This document shows positions 23,219-34,954 of a stretch of 64,000 bases of DNA, in pieces (the first letter of the stretch is position 1; every line of letters starts with the position of its first letter). The DNA comes from Calamus simplicifolius (Eukaryota; Streptophyta; Magnoliopsida; Arecales; Arecaceae), in the NCBI GenBank assembly GCA_900491605.1, contig UESW01004575.1, positions 93,480 through 157,479 on the forward strand, in the 5' to 3' direction. The position numbers were made by a program, and so were the translations under genes. The notes beneath the pieces are model-generated. The model had not been told where the DNA came from. It saw only the letters and a program-made list of their open reading frames with translations, and searched no databases.

Positions 23219-23920
23219 CCCCTATGGGACTCCTCCGCCGTCGAGGAGGTGCCGGCCTCCCGCCGGCGGCCCCTCGATGGAGCTCCACCGGCGACCCATC
23301 GTCGGGCCAGAGGGACGCGGTCCTCTGAATCAGAGGACCACTCAATCGAGGGAGAAGGGGTAGGAGAGGTACGAAGCCTCTCGGAGGGAGGACAGTTCTC
23401 AGAACTGTCCTCCGAGGTCCAGGAAGGGGAACTCATGAGCGAAGAGGTAAGTCTAAGATAGGAAAAGCTGACCTGAAAGGGAAAAAACCAGATGCGGGCT
23501 CGCAGGTTGCAGGAGAGGTTGGAGTATAGGCGAGGAGGAAGACGATGGCAAAGGCGGTATGGCGTCCGTTCCCCCACCCCCTTGCCTAGCTTTATCGGGT
23601 TTTCAAAACGTCCCGCCATGTCCCGTCGGCCACATGGCTCCTTGCCATACGCTGGCTCGCCTCGAGGAATGCCCCAGCGCGTGGTGCGGCACGCCTCCAG
23701 CCAGTGGTGGGACCCCGCTGACATCGCCGTAATGAAAGGAAATGATGATGCGGTTTTTCGCGCAAACTCCGAAGGGCCAGTCCTCACTCTCGAGGGCAAT
23801 CGTGGCAGGCACAGTGTACGGAAGGCCGCCTCCTTACATTTCCCGCACCATCCGCATAAAAGACAAGGACGGGGATCAGCCACGTGGAGAACGCCCCTCG
23901 AGCCTCAGCGGTGGGACCCG

Positions 23921-24284
23921 CTAGACACGTATGATATCACGTCAGCGAACGGTACAGGATGTCTCCAACGCGCGTAGCGATGGTACGAAGGCAATCTCTC
24001 AAAATAATAAGATAAGGTATTTGGATAAATATAAAGGCACGTGCTAGCGCTATAAGTGGCATCTAAACTCTGGTTTTTCTGAGCTTTCTTCCTCTCAGTA
24101 AAAACCCTAACCGCCTCAGCTCTTCTTCGCTGAAGGGGTTCTCTGTCTGAGCCCAAGTGACTGACTCGATCGTCGGAGGGTCCCCATCGGTATCGCCGGT
24201 CCCTGGGGGACTTTTCTTGCAGGACTCCGAGGAGAAGGACGTCCGTCTTCCCCGACGTTTGTGGAAGGTGACTTGGCGTCATCA
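23921..24284 (+). repeat. 3' LTR of the Tat element (homologous part)
   Basis: Matches 13,199-13,564 with few differences, including TATAAAG at 24,030-24,036, and ends ATCA. The following TGCTC is the proposed target duplication. The true start may lie upstream of 23,921, but no further similarity to the 5' LTR is visible there and no clear polypurine tract precedes it. Confidence 0.8.
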
Positions 24285-24371
24285 TGCTCCATGTGGTGGA
24301 TCCGAGAACGCTTGGTTGGCTCCTCAAGTTGGGGAGCTTTCTACATTACCAAGTAGGATTGCAACTATGAG

Positions 24372-24372
<1 letters not shown>

Positions 24373-24416
<44 letters not shown>
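24373..24416. repeat. (ATT)n microsatellite
   Basis: About 15 uninterrupted ATT units. Confidence 0.98.
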
Positions 24417-25889
24417 GCGAGCCGTACTCACTATGATATAATTTATCTGGCAATAAAATTATTTATTATAGATACGCCAATAATATTTTATAGATTCAAG
24501 TACATTTCATCTGGCTTTAAAAATTATTTCACCAACTTTTTGACCAACCCGCATGAGCGGTTGGGAGAAGTTGGCATCAGGAGGGGATCTACCTCGACGT
24601 CGGCCGACCAAATTGCTCGATTGGATGGTCGGAGACGTTCCACAGCTGAAGGTAACATTGCACTTATGATTTTAAAAATCAAATCTGATCAATCGATTGA
24701 ATCAATTCAACTAAGAATCAGATTTATTTTATTATTAAAATTAATTTTTATATGATTCAATAAAAATTAAAAAAATTTTATGGAATTGGACATGTTCAAA
24801 CTGATTCAATTCAATTTTTATTTAAATTAATATTAATATTTATTATTTTATATTATTAAATTAAAAATTAATTATAATATTATTCGATTCGATTTATTTG
24901 ATAAATTGATTGACTCATTATCGAAATGTTAAGTTGATTCATTGTTTGAATTTTAAAACATTAATTGTACTAATGCCATTCTTTCTTCTAAGTCATTAAA
25001 ATATAATAAAATTATGGTCTCATGCATCCAATTAAAAAAAAGGACAGTTAAGTTTGCGACCAGTGATACGTTCGTCCAACTCATGCGGCTAAAGTAACCA
25101 AGTTCACGTACTTCTTCCGGCGAGTTAACGGCGAGTTATAAAGATGGATTCTGCTACGATATTTTTGTATTTTTTAAAAATAAAAAGTAGTTGCTGATAA
25201 TGGGGCGGTCGTTCATGCTGCCATCCGCTGTGAGTAATGCATGGCTCCACCAGCCAGTTGGTTAATTAATGGAGTAAACCAAACCTAATTACTTATTAGA
25301 AGGCTATAAATAATTGATCTCATATCTTACCTGTCACACCCCAGATCCAAATATCAGACTAGGGTAACAACCCGCCGCATGCCAGGCACGCAAGGCGTCA
25401 CAAAATTTTTCATACATAACAATATTATATATATACCAAGCCAAATTTATCACTGAATATTAAAAGTTTTGGGTTACAAACCCTTACACACCACAATAAT
25501 AAAGTTTGGGCATCAAGCCCTACACATAAATAATAATGGGGTTACAATAAAATAATGGGTCTTGTTTTATTTAATAGAAGATCCATCACATCTTCAAACT
25601 CGTCGCTCTGACAAAAACATTATAAGATTTTTATGAGCTTACACTCAATAAGTAAGCCACGTTATACAGTCAATTCATAGCATAACAATTTATAAGCACA
25701 TAAATGATTTGCATGCTTAAACATTCCACAAATATTCAAACATGCAATGTAAGCAAACCCACTGTTTATACCCTCAATGGTAGCTGCAAATGTGACCCAC
25801 GGCCCTGCAATATCCCAATAGTGTAACAACAAGCATCCCCTACTGAAAGGGTCCAGATACCAGGGTCACACCATATCATAATCCATCAG

Positions 25890-26165
25890 AACACATACTT
25901 TATATGTGTAATGCCACCTCGAACCAAGCAGAACACATTCTCTAGATGTGTGATGCCACCTCATAGTATCTCAGAACACATCCTCTAGATGCGTGATGCC
26001 ATCTCGAACCAAGCAGAACACATCCTCTAGACGTGTGAATGACATAAATAAACAGAACATATCCTCTAGACGTGTATGTGGCATAAATCATCAGAACACA
26101 TCCTCTAGATGTGTGTGTGGCATAAATCATCAGAACACATCCTCTAGATGTGTGTGTGGTATGAC
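25890..26165. repeat. Minisatellite in the inverted LTR
   Basis: Repeats of CAGAACACATCCTCTAGATG followed by TGTG(TG)GGCATAAAT, roughly every 38-50 bases. It is the counterpart of the array at 6,577-6,868. Confidence 0.85.
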
Positions 26166-26982
26166 ATGATAAAGGAGAACCGCGGCGACACATAGCAGCA
26201 CCTCACATCATGCACTAATATCAATACATCTTATATTGCATAAACAGTGGATTATACTTACTTAACAATTGCATGTAATATATCACATCAATATCATAAC
26301 TGTATCTCTCATGCATAGCATCCACATATGAAATCATTCTCAATCATAGCACATAAACAATAATGTATTCATAACATTCATCTACTTACAATTTAGACAA
26401 TATCCATAACAATTCTTCATGTCACAACATAATTCACAATTTAAATATTCATATAATGAATAAAATAATTTATTAAAAACTGATAACTGGCTTACTTACA
26501 TCAGTACGCAATCCAACAGGTATATATCAGCTAGTCAGATGTCTGAGCACCTACAGGATCATTTTACACAATTAATTTATTAGAATAAGAATATTAAAAT
26601 GACCCTTAGAATTCTACCCAGACTAGTTCACAGGCCCAACTTTGGGTTCGAATATCTCCCACTATACACACCCAATTGGGGAAGTAAAAATATCCCAAGA
26701 AACTAGAATTAACCCAGATTCTAGCCATATAATTTTCTTGTTAATCCCGGCCCATTACAGGGCCCAAAAATTAGCCCCAAAACTGCTCGCTGCACGGCCC
26801 AGAAGGCCCAGACCAGACCAGCCCAGCCGGCCCATGGTCAAGCCATCCCCTCGCTCCCCTGTTTCGCCCAAAACAGGGGACAGCTTCTGGCCGGCGGCCA
26901 GGGCCGCCGCCGGCCTAATTCCGTCCGGCCGGCCATTGGAGGCCGGGCCGAAGCCGGCCGCCATTGTGGCCGGCCTCCTTCC

Positions 26983-27612
26983 TCCCTCTCTCTCTCTCAA
27001 TTTCTCTCCCTCTCTCTCTTTCTCTCCGTGCTACTCCCACGTGAAATTCTCCACGCCGGCGTCGAATCCGGCTAAAATGGGGCCCGTTCGGCCACCGTTG
27101 GCCGGACCAGAGCCGATCGCCACCACAGCCAGCCTCCCCTCTCTCTCTCTCCCCTTAATTTTCTCTCTGATCTCCCTATTTCTCTCTCACTATCTACGCG
27201 GCACATTACTGTGCCGGCGGCACGGCCGGCCACCTTGGCCTGCCGGACCTCCACCGGACGCACGCCCGGCGCCAGTGGAGGTGGCAGGCCGGAGCTCAGG
27301 CCCGGCGAGGCGGCGAGCACGCCGCCGAGCCCGAACCAGCCAGCGGAACCGACTTCCGCCACAGCACGAGAGAGGGGCCGATTGGCCCTCTCTCTCTCTC
27401 TCTCCACCACCACCCCACCGGACACCTCCTCCGGTGTCGGCGGGGTCGTCGACCGAAGCTCAGGCCCGGCGAGGTGACGAGCACACCGCCGGGCCTGAAC
27501 CAAGGATCGGTCGGTCCAAGCGTATTCTTCCTCTCTCTCTCTCTGTCTCTCACGCTCTCTCTCTCTCTCTGTCTCTCACACACACACTCTCTCTCTCTCT
27601 TTCTCTCCAGAG
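26983..27612. repeat. CT-rich microsatellite tracts in the inverted LTR
   Basis: Interrupted (CT)n runs within GC-rich sequence, mirroring the GA tracts of the chromovirus LTR. Confidence 0.9.
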
Positions 27613-28717
27613 GCCAGGGGAATTACCTGAAGGAGACGGAAGCCAGGATGATGAAGGGAGTCTCCCTCCATTACATATTTAATCCCCCTATGTAACGCTT
27701 TGGTTTAAGGGGGTCCGAGAAAACGAAGCGCTTCGCTGAGAGCGAAGCATCAGACAGTTCAGGACCAAGTCCTGAACCTGGTTCACATGAACCGGGTACC
27801 ACATCTCCCTATAAACCTCACGCGCTGCCTCATACAGAGACTCCGTAAACCCATTCATTACGCGGAATTGTAAACTTAATCACCACGTGAAACCGTAGGA
27901 ATCCCAAACGTCACCCGTCCCAGGGATCCTATGCTAAATTTCATGAACCAGGTACTTAAGGTCTCGGGGGTTACATTACCACTGGAGAAAGTCCAGGAAT
28001 GAAATTGTTGAATCATAATTATTTATCATTCAAAAGTTGAGGAATAGAAGACATGGAATACGCTAGTGCAGAATATGTTGTGAGAGTATATCATGTTACT
28101 GGCTTAATAGTCTTATCGCGTTGTATATCACTGCCTATGCACATTATTAGATGAGAAAAGGTACTAACTTATGTGAGACACATAATTTGATTTATGCTGC
28201 TCGGATTGATATTTTTTTATTATTTTTATTTGGATTAATTCTTCTTTTTTTATTATCATTAATTAACTTATTGTAAAGTATGATTTCTAACTTCATTATG
28301 ATAGGTTCCAAGTCCGGATAAAGAGAATGATAGTTTTAAGTAGCTGACAATAAGTAAAAACTTCATTGGATCCTCTAAAATATGAATCTACTAAATTAAA
28401 AGAATGAAGAAAGCAGATTTATGCATGTAGCCGATCCCATGTAGTTGGGAAAAGGCTTAGAAGAGTTGGGTTAAGTTAAAGTATGATTTTTATGAATTAC
28501 TACAAAATAGTAAGGGCTATCATTTGTTGTCGTTATTGTGAAACTTGGAGCGAGTCTAAAATACATGTAAGCCAAGCCCTCGCTTGCCTAATTTTACCTT
28601 ATGTCTTCTATTTTCTTCCTCATGAAACATTAATTACATGGACTTCGAAAGAGAGAGCATGGAATATAAGAAAACACCAACTTCAATCTCCCAACTAATA
28701 ATGCATAGACATCACTG

Positions 28718-28720
<3 letters not shown>

Positions 28721-28760
<40 letters not shown>
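28721..28760. repeat. (AT)20 microsatellite
   Basis: Forty bases of perfect AT dinucleotide repeat. Confidence 0.98.
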
Positions 28761-28762
<2 letters not shown>

Positions 28763-29083
28763 ATAACAAGATAAGCAATAAATTAAAACCTAAAGAAATG
28801 GACTCTTTGTACTTCAGTAACCAACAGCTAATGCATTACCTAAAGACACATACAGCATGCACATAGAGGGTGCTAAATTTTAATATGATGGCCTACAGTA
28901 GGGCTGTTCCCAGCTGTCGTGGGTCGGAAATCATCCAAGGACTCAATGGCCTACACCAGGGCTGCTCCGGGTGTCGTGGGTCGGGAATTTTCCAAGGGCA
29001 CCTCAAGTATGCGGCCTTCATGCCCTTTAATAATGTGCAAGACGACGCTACTTGCCGTTCTTTCGATGTTATTGTCATCGTAC

Positions 29084-29770
29084 TCACAAAAAGTATGGGA
29101 TCTAGTTAAGAACGGGTACGAAGACCCAGTTAATCCAATAAATAATCAGAAGGAGCAACTGAAGGACTACAAAAAGAAGGATGCCGCCCTATTCTTCATC
29201 CAACAAGCTGTATCTGAGAAAATTTTTCCCAGAATTATTAGAGCCACCAAATCAAAGGAGGCATGGGATATCTTGCAGGAGGAATTTCAAGGCAACATAA
29301 AGGTAAGAGCTATCAAACTTCAAACTCTAAGAAGAGAATTAGATAATTTGAGAATGCAAGAAAATGAAAAATTGAAGGATTACTTCTTCAAAATTACGAA
29401 GACTGTTAATCAAATGAAGAGCTATGGTGAAACCATCACCGAGCGAAGAATATGTGAGAAAATCTTGACTAGTTTATCTCCAAAATTTGATACAATAGTT
29501 GCAATTACTGAATAATCTAAAGATCTTTTTGAATTAAGTGTTCATGAATTAATGGGATCTCTTGAAGCTCATGAGCAAAGATTGTTTAGGCATAAAGAAT
29601 CATCAATTAAAAGTGCCTTCCAATCTAAACTCAAAGTGGTTGATAAAAATTCTCAAAAGAATCATCTAGTCATGCTCTAGTCAAAAGAGAGTCATTCAGA
29701 GGTAAAAACCAAAATAGGGGAAGAGGAAGAAATATGAAACGAAGAGGTAGAGAAATGCAAGGAAATAAAT
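29084..29770 (+). pseudogene. gag (middle and 3' part) of the permuted copia
   Basis: A UBN2-type copia gag is open from the left junction to a stop at 29,513-29,515: WDLVKNGYEDP, FIQQAVSEKIFPRII, SKEAWDILQEEFQGN, LQTLRRELDNLRMQENEKLK. After the stop the same frame continues LFELSVHELMGSLEAHEQRL to another stop at about 29,678. The N-terminal part of this gag is found 12.7 kb downstream at 41,768-41,870. Capsid-like function is known for the family. This copy is dead. Confidence 0.85.
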
Positions 29771-30277
29771 TTTCAAAAAGGCAATATGATGAGAGCACTC
29801 AATAAAGGTGCAATATATGTAAAAGGTCTTCTCATGCTGAAAAAGATTGCTGGTTTCGGGGGAAACCCCAATGTTATAATTGCAAAAAGTTTGGACATGT
29901 TCAAAAAGATTGCAGATACAAAGCAAGTGAGCAAGCACACTTCTCAGAAGAAAATGAAGGTCAACAAAGCACTCTATATGCATGTCAAACTGCAGAAGAG
30001 CAAAGTAATAATATGTGGTATTTTGACAGTGGTTGCAGCAATCACATGATAGGAGACAAGTCTATTTTGTGGATATTGACAGTTCTTTAATTTCACAAGT
30101 GAAGATGGGAAATGGTGCAATAGTCCAAGAAGAGGCAAAGGCACAATTGAAATCAATACCAAGAAAGGAAGAAAATTTATTCATGATGTTTTACTTGTTC
30201 CAGATTTGAAGCAAAATCTCTTGAGTGTTGGACAGCTGATTGAGCATGGGCATATGGTTCACTTTGAAGATAATGTT
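29771..30277 (+). pseudogene. Zinc knuckle and protease start of the permuted copia
   Basis: CYNCKKFGHVQKDC at 29,872-29,913 is a perfect CX2CX4HX4C nucleic-acid-binding knuckle. Protease follows with MWYFDSGCSNHM at about 30,013-30,048 (catalytic DSG). A frameshift follows near 30,060, with the reading resuming around VKMGNGAI. The gene is cut at 30,277 by the nested element and resumes at 38,287. Confidence 0.85.
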
Positions 30278-31945
30278 TGTTGGGTTACGGAATGAAAAAT
30301 CCCAATCTAATTAGAATAAATTTCAACGGAAACAAAATAAATTTATAACCCACCAAGAATCACATGCGTTTCATAAAAACCGAAAGAAGGATAAACAAAA
30401 ATATTACCTTTTTTTATTACCTTTTGTTATTACCTTTTTAATCAGTATGTAATCCTTCTGTTCTTGTGTTGGGTTTTCTCGGATCTTCAAAGGTGCTGCC
30501 TTTCAGAAAGACGATCACCCTCTACAAGTATCCATACACGAATGGACACCAAAATGATTTTGAATGCTAGTTCAACCATTCCATTTTTCACAAAAATGAA
30601 CCCTTGTTTTCAACTCTCTGTTTTTCCATCTTTAAGGCAAAAGATATGACGCTTCAAAAGCCCCAATCGACGTAACCTTTCAAATGCCCCAATCGATGTG
30701 ACCTTTCAAATGCTCCAATCGATGTGACCTTTCAAATGCCCCACAGATTCTAAAATGTATATATCGAACAAATATACAAGCCTGCTAGGAATTTTGGTTA
30801 ACTATGATTTTAATTGATATTTATTTAAAACTTCTTTTAAATAATAACAATTTAAATCCTTTCCTTACAAAATAAGGAATATATATTTTTAACCAAAAAA
30901 AACTTTATGGATTATTTCCTTATCCAATAAGAAAATGTAACAATTTAATTACTTGTCACAATTTAAATTATGAATTTAAATTTTCTCAAAATTAAACTCA
31001 AATCTAAATGACAACTAATTATTATTTGTAATTTAAAATAATCTCATCATTTTAAATTATATAGAGAGTAACAAATCGTAACCATTATTGTCCGTTCTTA
31101 GTGTGTGACCCTATAGGTTCAATTAATGTTGGAAGTAGACCTAAATCACATTTTAAACCTACAAGTCATAAGCAGCTTTTAGCAAGACATTATGACTACC
31201 CAAGTTAAATGAAAAGCTCATGTTCTGAGACAACCTTAAAGTAGCTATTAACATAATCCTTTTGTCACATGATATCTTGATAGAATATAAGGCATGGATA
31301 AAGTCAACCTTATATCTCTCTATCTTTAATTTCTTGAAACCCAATTAGACTGACTAAACAAATGATATTGATCTTTATCAATTCATTTGAGCATGGCCAT
31401 GCATTTCTCAGTCTCAATCATCGAGGGCCCCAGAGATATCTCTCTTATAATAAGAGGGACAAATTCCATCTTAATCACTCACATCTCACTACATGATTCT
31501 TATTATGTTCAATCATAATCTTTATAATCATCTGGTTAAAGACAACGTTTGATTATGTCAAAACATAATATTCCTAATGTTGAGAGCTATGGCAATCTCA
31601 GGTCTAAAGATTTAATGCCACAACTACTAGAGATTAACTTATGACTTTGATCCATGTATTAATCTCAAGGCGGGTCTTGTCCAATATTTGTTCTCAATAA
31701 ATACATATAAATTTGATTTGTATCTCATACACATATTCATCCCATGAATATCAATCAAATTTCATACTAATCTTAATTTATTGTTACTCCCACAACAATA
31801 ACTGATTAGGGACATTTAGACTAATTCATAATATTATTCAAGGACATTATTATATAATAAACATGCAAATTATGATAATAGTAAATATTCATAAATATTC
31901 AAAATACCATGTCCATACAATAGGCCTAGGGCACTATTACTAATA
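30278..31945 (-). repeat. 3' LTR of the nested copia (1,668 bp)
   Basis: 30,518-31,945 matches 36,862-38,286 closely. The outermost 240 bases (30,278-30,517) do not match the corresponding part of the other LTR. The inner end reads ACTAATA, whereas the other LTR has ACTAACA, so the terminal CA has become TA. Confidence 0.85.
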
Positions 31946-31962
31946 ATCTCCCACTTGCACTA
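31946..31962 (-). other. Polypurine tract of the nested copia
   Basis: Reads AAGTGGGAGAT on the minus strand directly before the 3' LTR, a common copia configuration. Confidence 0.75.
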
Positions 31963-32910
31963 GGCCCACTCATCAATGTATCTAATACCTATGAACCTAG
32001 CATGACGATCATGCTTTGCTTGTGGTAGAGGCTTAGTCAATGGATCAGCAACATTGTCATCTGTTGGAACTCTGCATATTTTTACGTCACCTCTCTCAAT
32101 GATTTCTCGAATGAGATGATAACGCCTAAGAATGTATTTGGATCGCTGATGTGACCTAGGTTCTTTTGCTTATGCGATAGCACCATTATTGTCACAATAA
32201 ACATCAACAGGATTTGTGATGCTAGGAACCACTCCAAGGTCAGTAATGAACTTCTTAATCCAAACTGCTTCCTTTGCTGCATCAGATGCTGCTATGTATT
32301 CAGCTTCAGTTGTAGAATCAGCAACAGTGCTTTGCTTCGAACTCTTCCAGCTAATAGCACCACCATTTAAACAAAACACATATCCTGACTGCGATCGGAA
32401 ATCATCTTTGTCAGATTGAAAGCTTGCATCTGTGTAACCACTTACAACTAGATCATCTTCCAATCCGCCATACACCAAGAACATATCTTTAGATCTTCTC
32501 AGATACTTAAGAATGTTCTTGACCGCCGTCCAGTGACTCTCACCGGGATCTGACTGGTATCTACTCGTTATGCTTAAAGCATAAGAGACATCTAGTCTAG
32601 TGCACAACATAGCATACATGATAGATCCTATTGCTGAAGCATAAGGAATCTTACTCATGCGCTCTCGCTCATCTTTTGTGTTAGGACACTGAGATTTGCT
32701 GAGTGTAATACCATGAGACATAGGCAAGTATCCTCTCTTGGAATCTTGCATACTGAACCTTTTCAGTACTTTATCTATGTAAGTACTTTGACTTAGACCA
32801 ATCAGCCTCTTAGATCTATCTCTATAGATCTTTATCCCTAGGATATAGACAGCTTCACCTAAGTCTTTCATTGAGAAACATTTCCCTAACCAAGACTTGA
32901 CACTCTGCAA
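31963..32910 (-). pseudogene. RT C-terminal part and RNase H of the nested copia
   Basis: Open from 32,910 to 32,170 on the minus strand. KCFSMKDLGEAVYILGIKIY, YASAIGSIMYAMLCTRLDVS and YLRRSKDMFLVYGG lead into RNase H with GYTDASFQSDKDDFRSQSGY, AISWKSSKQSTVADSTTEAE and VDVYCDNNGAIA. After a stop at 32,170-32,172 the frame continues with SKYILRRYHLIREIIERGDV and PLTKPLPQAKHD. Catalytic D...E...D positions are still readable. Confidence 0.9.
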
Positions 32911-33650
32911 GGTAGGGATATCATTCCCAATGAGTAAGATATCATCAACATATAGGACCAGAAATACAATGGCGCTCCCACTAACTTTCTTGTAAATACA
33001 AGGTTCATCTTCATTTTTGATAAATCCAAACTCTTTGACTGATTCATCAAAATGAAGATTCCAACTCCGAGAAGCCTACTTCAAACCATAAATGGATCTT
33101 TGAAGCTTGCATACTTTACTAGAATTCTCAGGTTGTACAAAACCCTCAGGTTGTGTCATGTACACATCCTTAAGTAAGTTTCTATTAAGAAATGCTGTTT
33201 TAACATCCATTTGCCAAATCTCATAGTCATAATATGCAGCAATGGCAATAAGAATTCTAATAGACTTAAGCATGGCTACAGGTGAAAAAGTTTCATCATA
33301 GTCTATACCATGAGTTTGTTTGAAATATTTTGCAACTAGCCTTGCTTTGTAAGTATGCACTTTACCATCCATGTCAGTTTTCTTTTTGAAAACCCATTTG
33401 CACCCAATAGTCTTTGTACCTTCAGATGGCTCAATCAAGGTCCATACCTGATTATCATATATGGATTGGATTTCAGACTTCATGGCCTCTAACCATTTCT
33501 CAGAGTCTGGATCTAACATAGCCTCTTGATAGGTAGTAGGTTCATTTTGATCCACTAACAATATATCATGATTATCAGTCACAAGAAATCCATATCTCTC
33601 GGGCTCATGACGTATCCTATCAGATCTACGTAACTTTTGTGCTACAGGTA
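32911..33650 (-). pseudogene. Reverse transcriptase of the nested copia
   Basis: From about 33,582: EAMLDPDSEKWLEAMKSEIQ, WTLIEPSEGTKTIGCKWVFK, KARLVAKYFKQTHGIDYDET, QMDVKTAFLNRNLLKDVYMT and CKLQRSIYGLK. A stop follows at about 33,076 (GLK then stop, where Gln is usual). The frame then resumes through LYVDDILLIGN near 32,930-32,962, holding the catalytic YVDD box. One nonsense change is the main defect. Confidence 0.92.
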
Positions 33651-33675
33651 GTGTGTCAACAGTGGTTTGTTGACT

Positions 33676-34480
33676 TTAAGCATCCACAGGCGGTTCAATG
33701 TTATCTTGTGGTTCCCGAATCTCTTCGATTTGTACCTTGCTCCCACTGGTTCCTTTAGAAATAAATTTCCTTTCTAGAAAGACACCATTCCGAGCAACAA
33801 ACACTTTGTTCTCAATGTGATTGTAAAAGTAGTATCCTTTAGTCTCTTTAGGATATCCCACAAAAAAATATTTATCAGACTTGGGTTCCAGCTTATTTGA
33901 AACTTGACGTTTTACATAAGCTTCACAACCCCAAATCTTAAGAAAAGACAAACTGGGCTTTTTACCATTCCATATCTCATATGGTGTCTTTTCAACCGCT
34001 TTGGTTGGAACTCGATTTAGTGTGAACTCAACTGTGGCAAGTGCATAACCCCAAAAGGTAAGTGAAAGATCTGTTAGACTCATCATAGATCGAACCATAT
34101 CTAATAAGGTTTGATTCCTTCTTTCAGACACACCATTCCATTGCGGTGTTCCAGCAGGAGTTAGCTATGGAATGATTCCACAACTTCTAAGATGGTCATA
34201 AAAATCTTGGCTCAAATATTCTTCACCTCGATCAGATCGAAGTGCCTTGATTGTCTTGCCAAGTTGGTTTTGTACTTCATATTGAAAAGATTTAAACATT
34301 TCAAATGATTGATATTTATGTCTCATCAAGTAGACATAACCATATCTACTGAAGTCATCAGTAAATGTAATGAAGTACTTGTAACCTCCTATGGCTTCTG
34401 AACTTAATGGTCCATATACATTTATGTATTAGACCCAATAATTCATTGGCCCTTTCACTGTGCCAGTAAAGGGATCCTTT
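33676..34480 (-). pseudogene. Integrase catalytic core and C-terminus of the nested copia
   Basis: Minus-strand reading: YFITFTDDFSRYGYVYLM near 34,340-34,390, ALRSDRGEEYLS near 34,215-34,250 (second catalytic Asp) and GVSERRNQTLLDMVRSMMSL near 34,085-34,145 (catalytic Glu). The C-terminal part is open to 33,676 with WGYALATVEFTLNRVPTKAV and KYFFVGYPKETKGYYFYN. Stops occur near 34,430 and 34,166. Confidence 0.9.
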
Positions 34481-34481
34481 G

Positions 34482-34925
34482 TCATCTTACCCAAAGACAA
34501 GATTCACATGTATCATAAGATTCAAAATCAAATGAGTTCAAAAGTCCATCTTGATGGAGTTTTGATATGTGTTTCTCATTTATATGGCCAAGGCGACAAT
34601 GCCAAAGATAGGTTGAATTTAAGTCATTGGACTTAACTTTCTTAGTAGTTATGTTATAGACAGAAGAATTATTGGATTTTTGAAGATTCAAAACATAAAG
34701 ACCATCTAGTAATTCGGCATTTGCATAGAACATGTCTTTATGATAAATGGAGCAATTATTATTCTCAATAATAAAAGAAAAACCATCATTATCCAAACAA
34801 GAAACTGAAATAATATTCCTACACATTGTGGGAACATAATAGCAATTGTTTAAAACTAACAAAATCTCACTGGGCAAAGAAAGTTCATAACTTCCTACAG
34901 CTAAAGCAGCAACTTTTGCTCCATT
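34482..34925 (-). pseudogene. Protease C-terminal part and integrase zinc domain of the nested copia
   Basis: Open minus-strand frame ending 34,482. ILLVLNNCYYVPTMCRNIIS is the conserved protease C-terminus. LWHCRLGHINEKHISKL, followed by CESC, is the HHCC GAG-pre-integrase zinc module. A stop at about 34,933 separates it from the protease start upstream. Confidence 0.88.
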
Positions 34926-34954
34926 GCCTACTCAAAGATCAACTTCGCCCTTCT

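Larger units (their letters stand above)
11975..24284 (+). mobile_element. Ty3/gypsy Tat-lineage retrotransposon, about 12.3 kb
   Basis: Order: 5' LTR, primer-binding site, gag, protease, RT, RNase H, second RNase H, integrase, 99-bp tandem array, antisense ORF, 3' LTR. The second RNase H and the antisense ORF between pol and the 3' LTR are hallmarks of the plant Tat lineage. Proposed ends rest on the 5-bp duplication TGCTC at 11,970-11,974 and 24,285-24,289, next to TG and CA. The right end is firm. The left end is less so, because the LTRs share only their last 360-odd bases. Every coding region carries stops or frameshifts, so the copy is dead. Confidence 0.85.
25332..27975 (-). mobile_element. 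Solo LTR of the chromovirus family, 2,644 bp, inverted
   Basis: It opens with TGTCACACCCCAGATCC, the reverse complement of the LTR end at 7,370-7,389, and closes with GTCTCGGGGGTTACA. Identical 5-bp duplications TTACC flank it at 25,327-25,331 and 27,976-27,980. The paralogous site at 51,447-51,465 reads CATATCTCACCATTGGAG with no insertion. No coding or priming sites are inside. The 346-codon ORF at 26,642-27,682 crosses GC-rich and CT-repeat sequence and is not a gene. Confidence 0.92.
24340..29083. repeat. Duplicated block Q, copy 1 (interrupted)
   Basis: 24,340-25,331 and 27,976-29,083 are collinear with 50,045-52,440 plus 62,650-62,755. Anchors: GGTTGGGAGAAGTTGG (24,560/50,258), GGACAGTTAAGTTTGC (25,043/51,139), CTCATGCGGCTAAAGTA (25,079/51,180) and ACTAACTTATGTGAGACACA near 28,165 against the close match at 51,746-51,770. 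The LTR at 25,332-27,975 is absent from copy 2. Confidence 0.8.

Noticed and set aside
26642..27682. 346-codon ORF on the plus strand
   Set aside because: It crosses the solo LTR against its orientation and is built from GC-rich and CT-repeat sequence (Ser/Leu repeats, Pro/Ala/Gly stretches). No domain is recognisable and the same LTR type at 5,090-7,389 has no equivalent intact frame.
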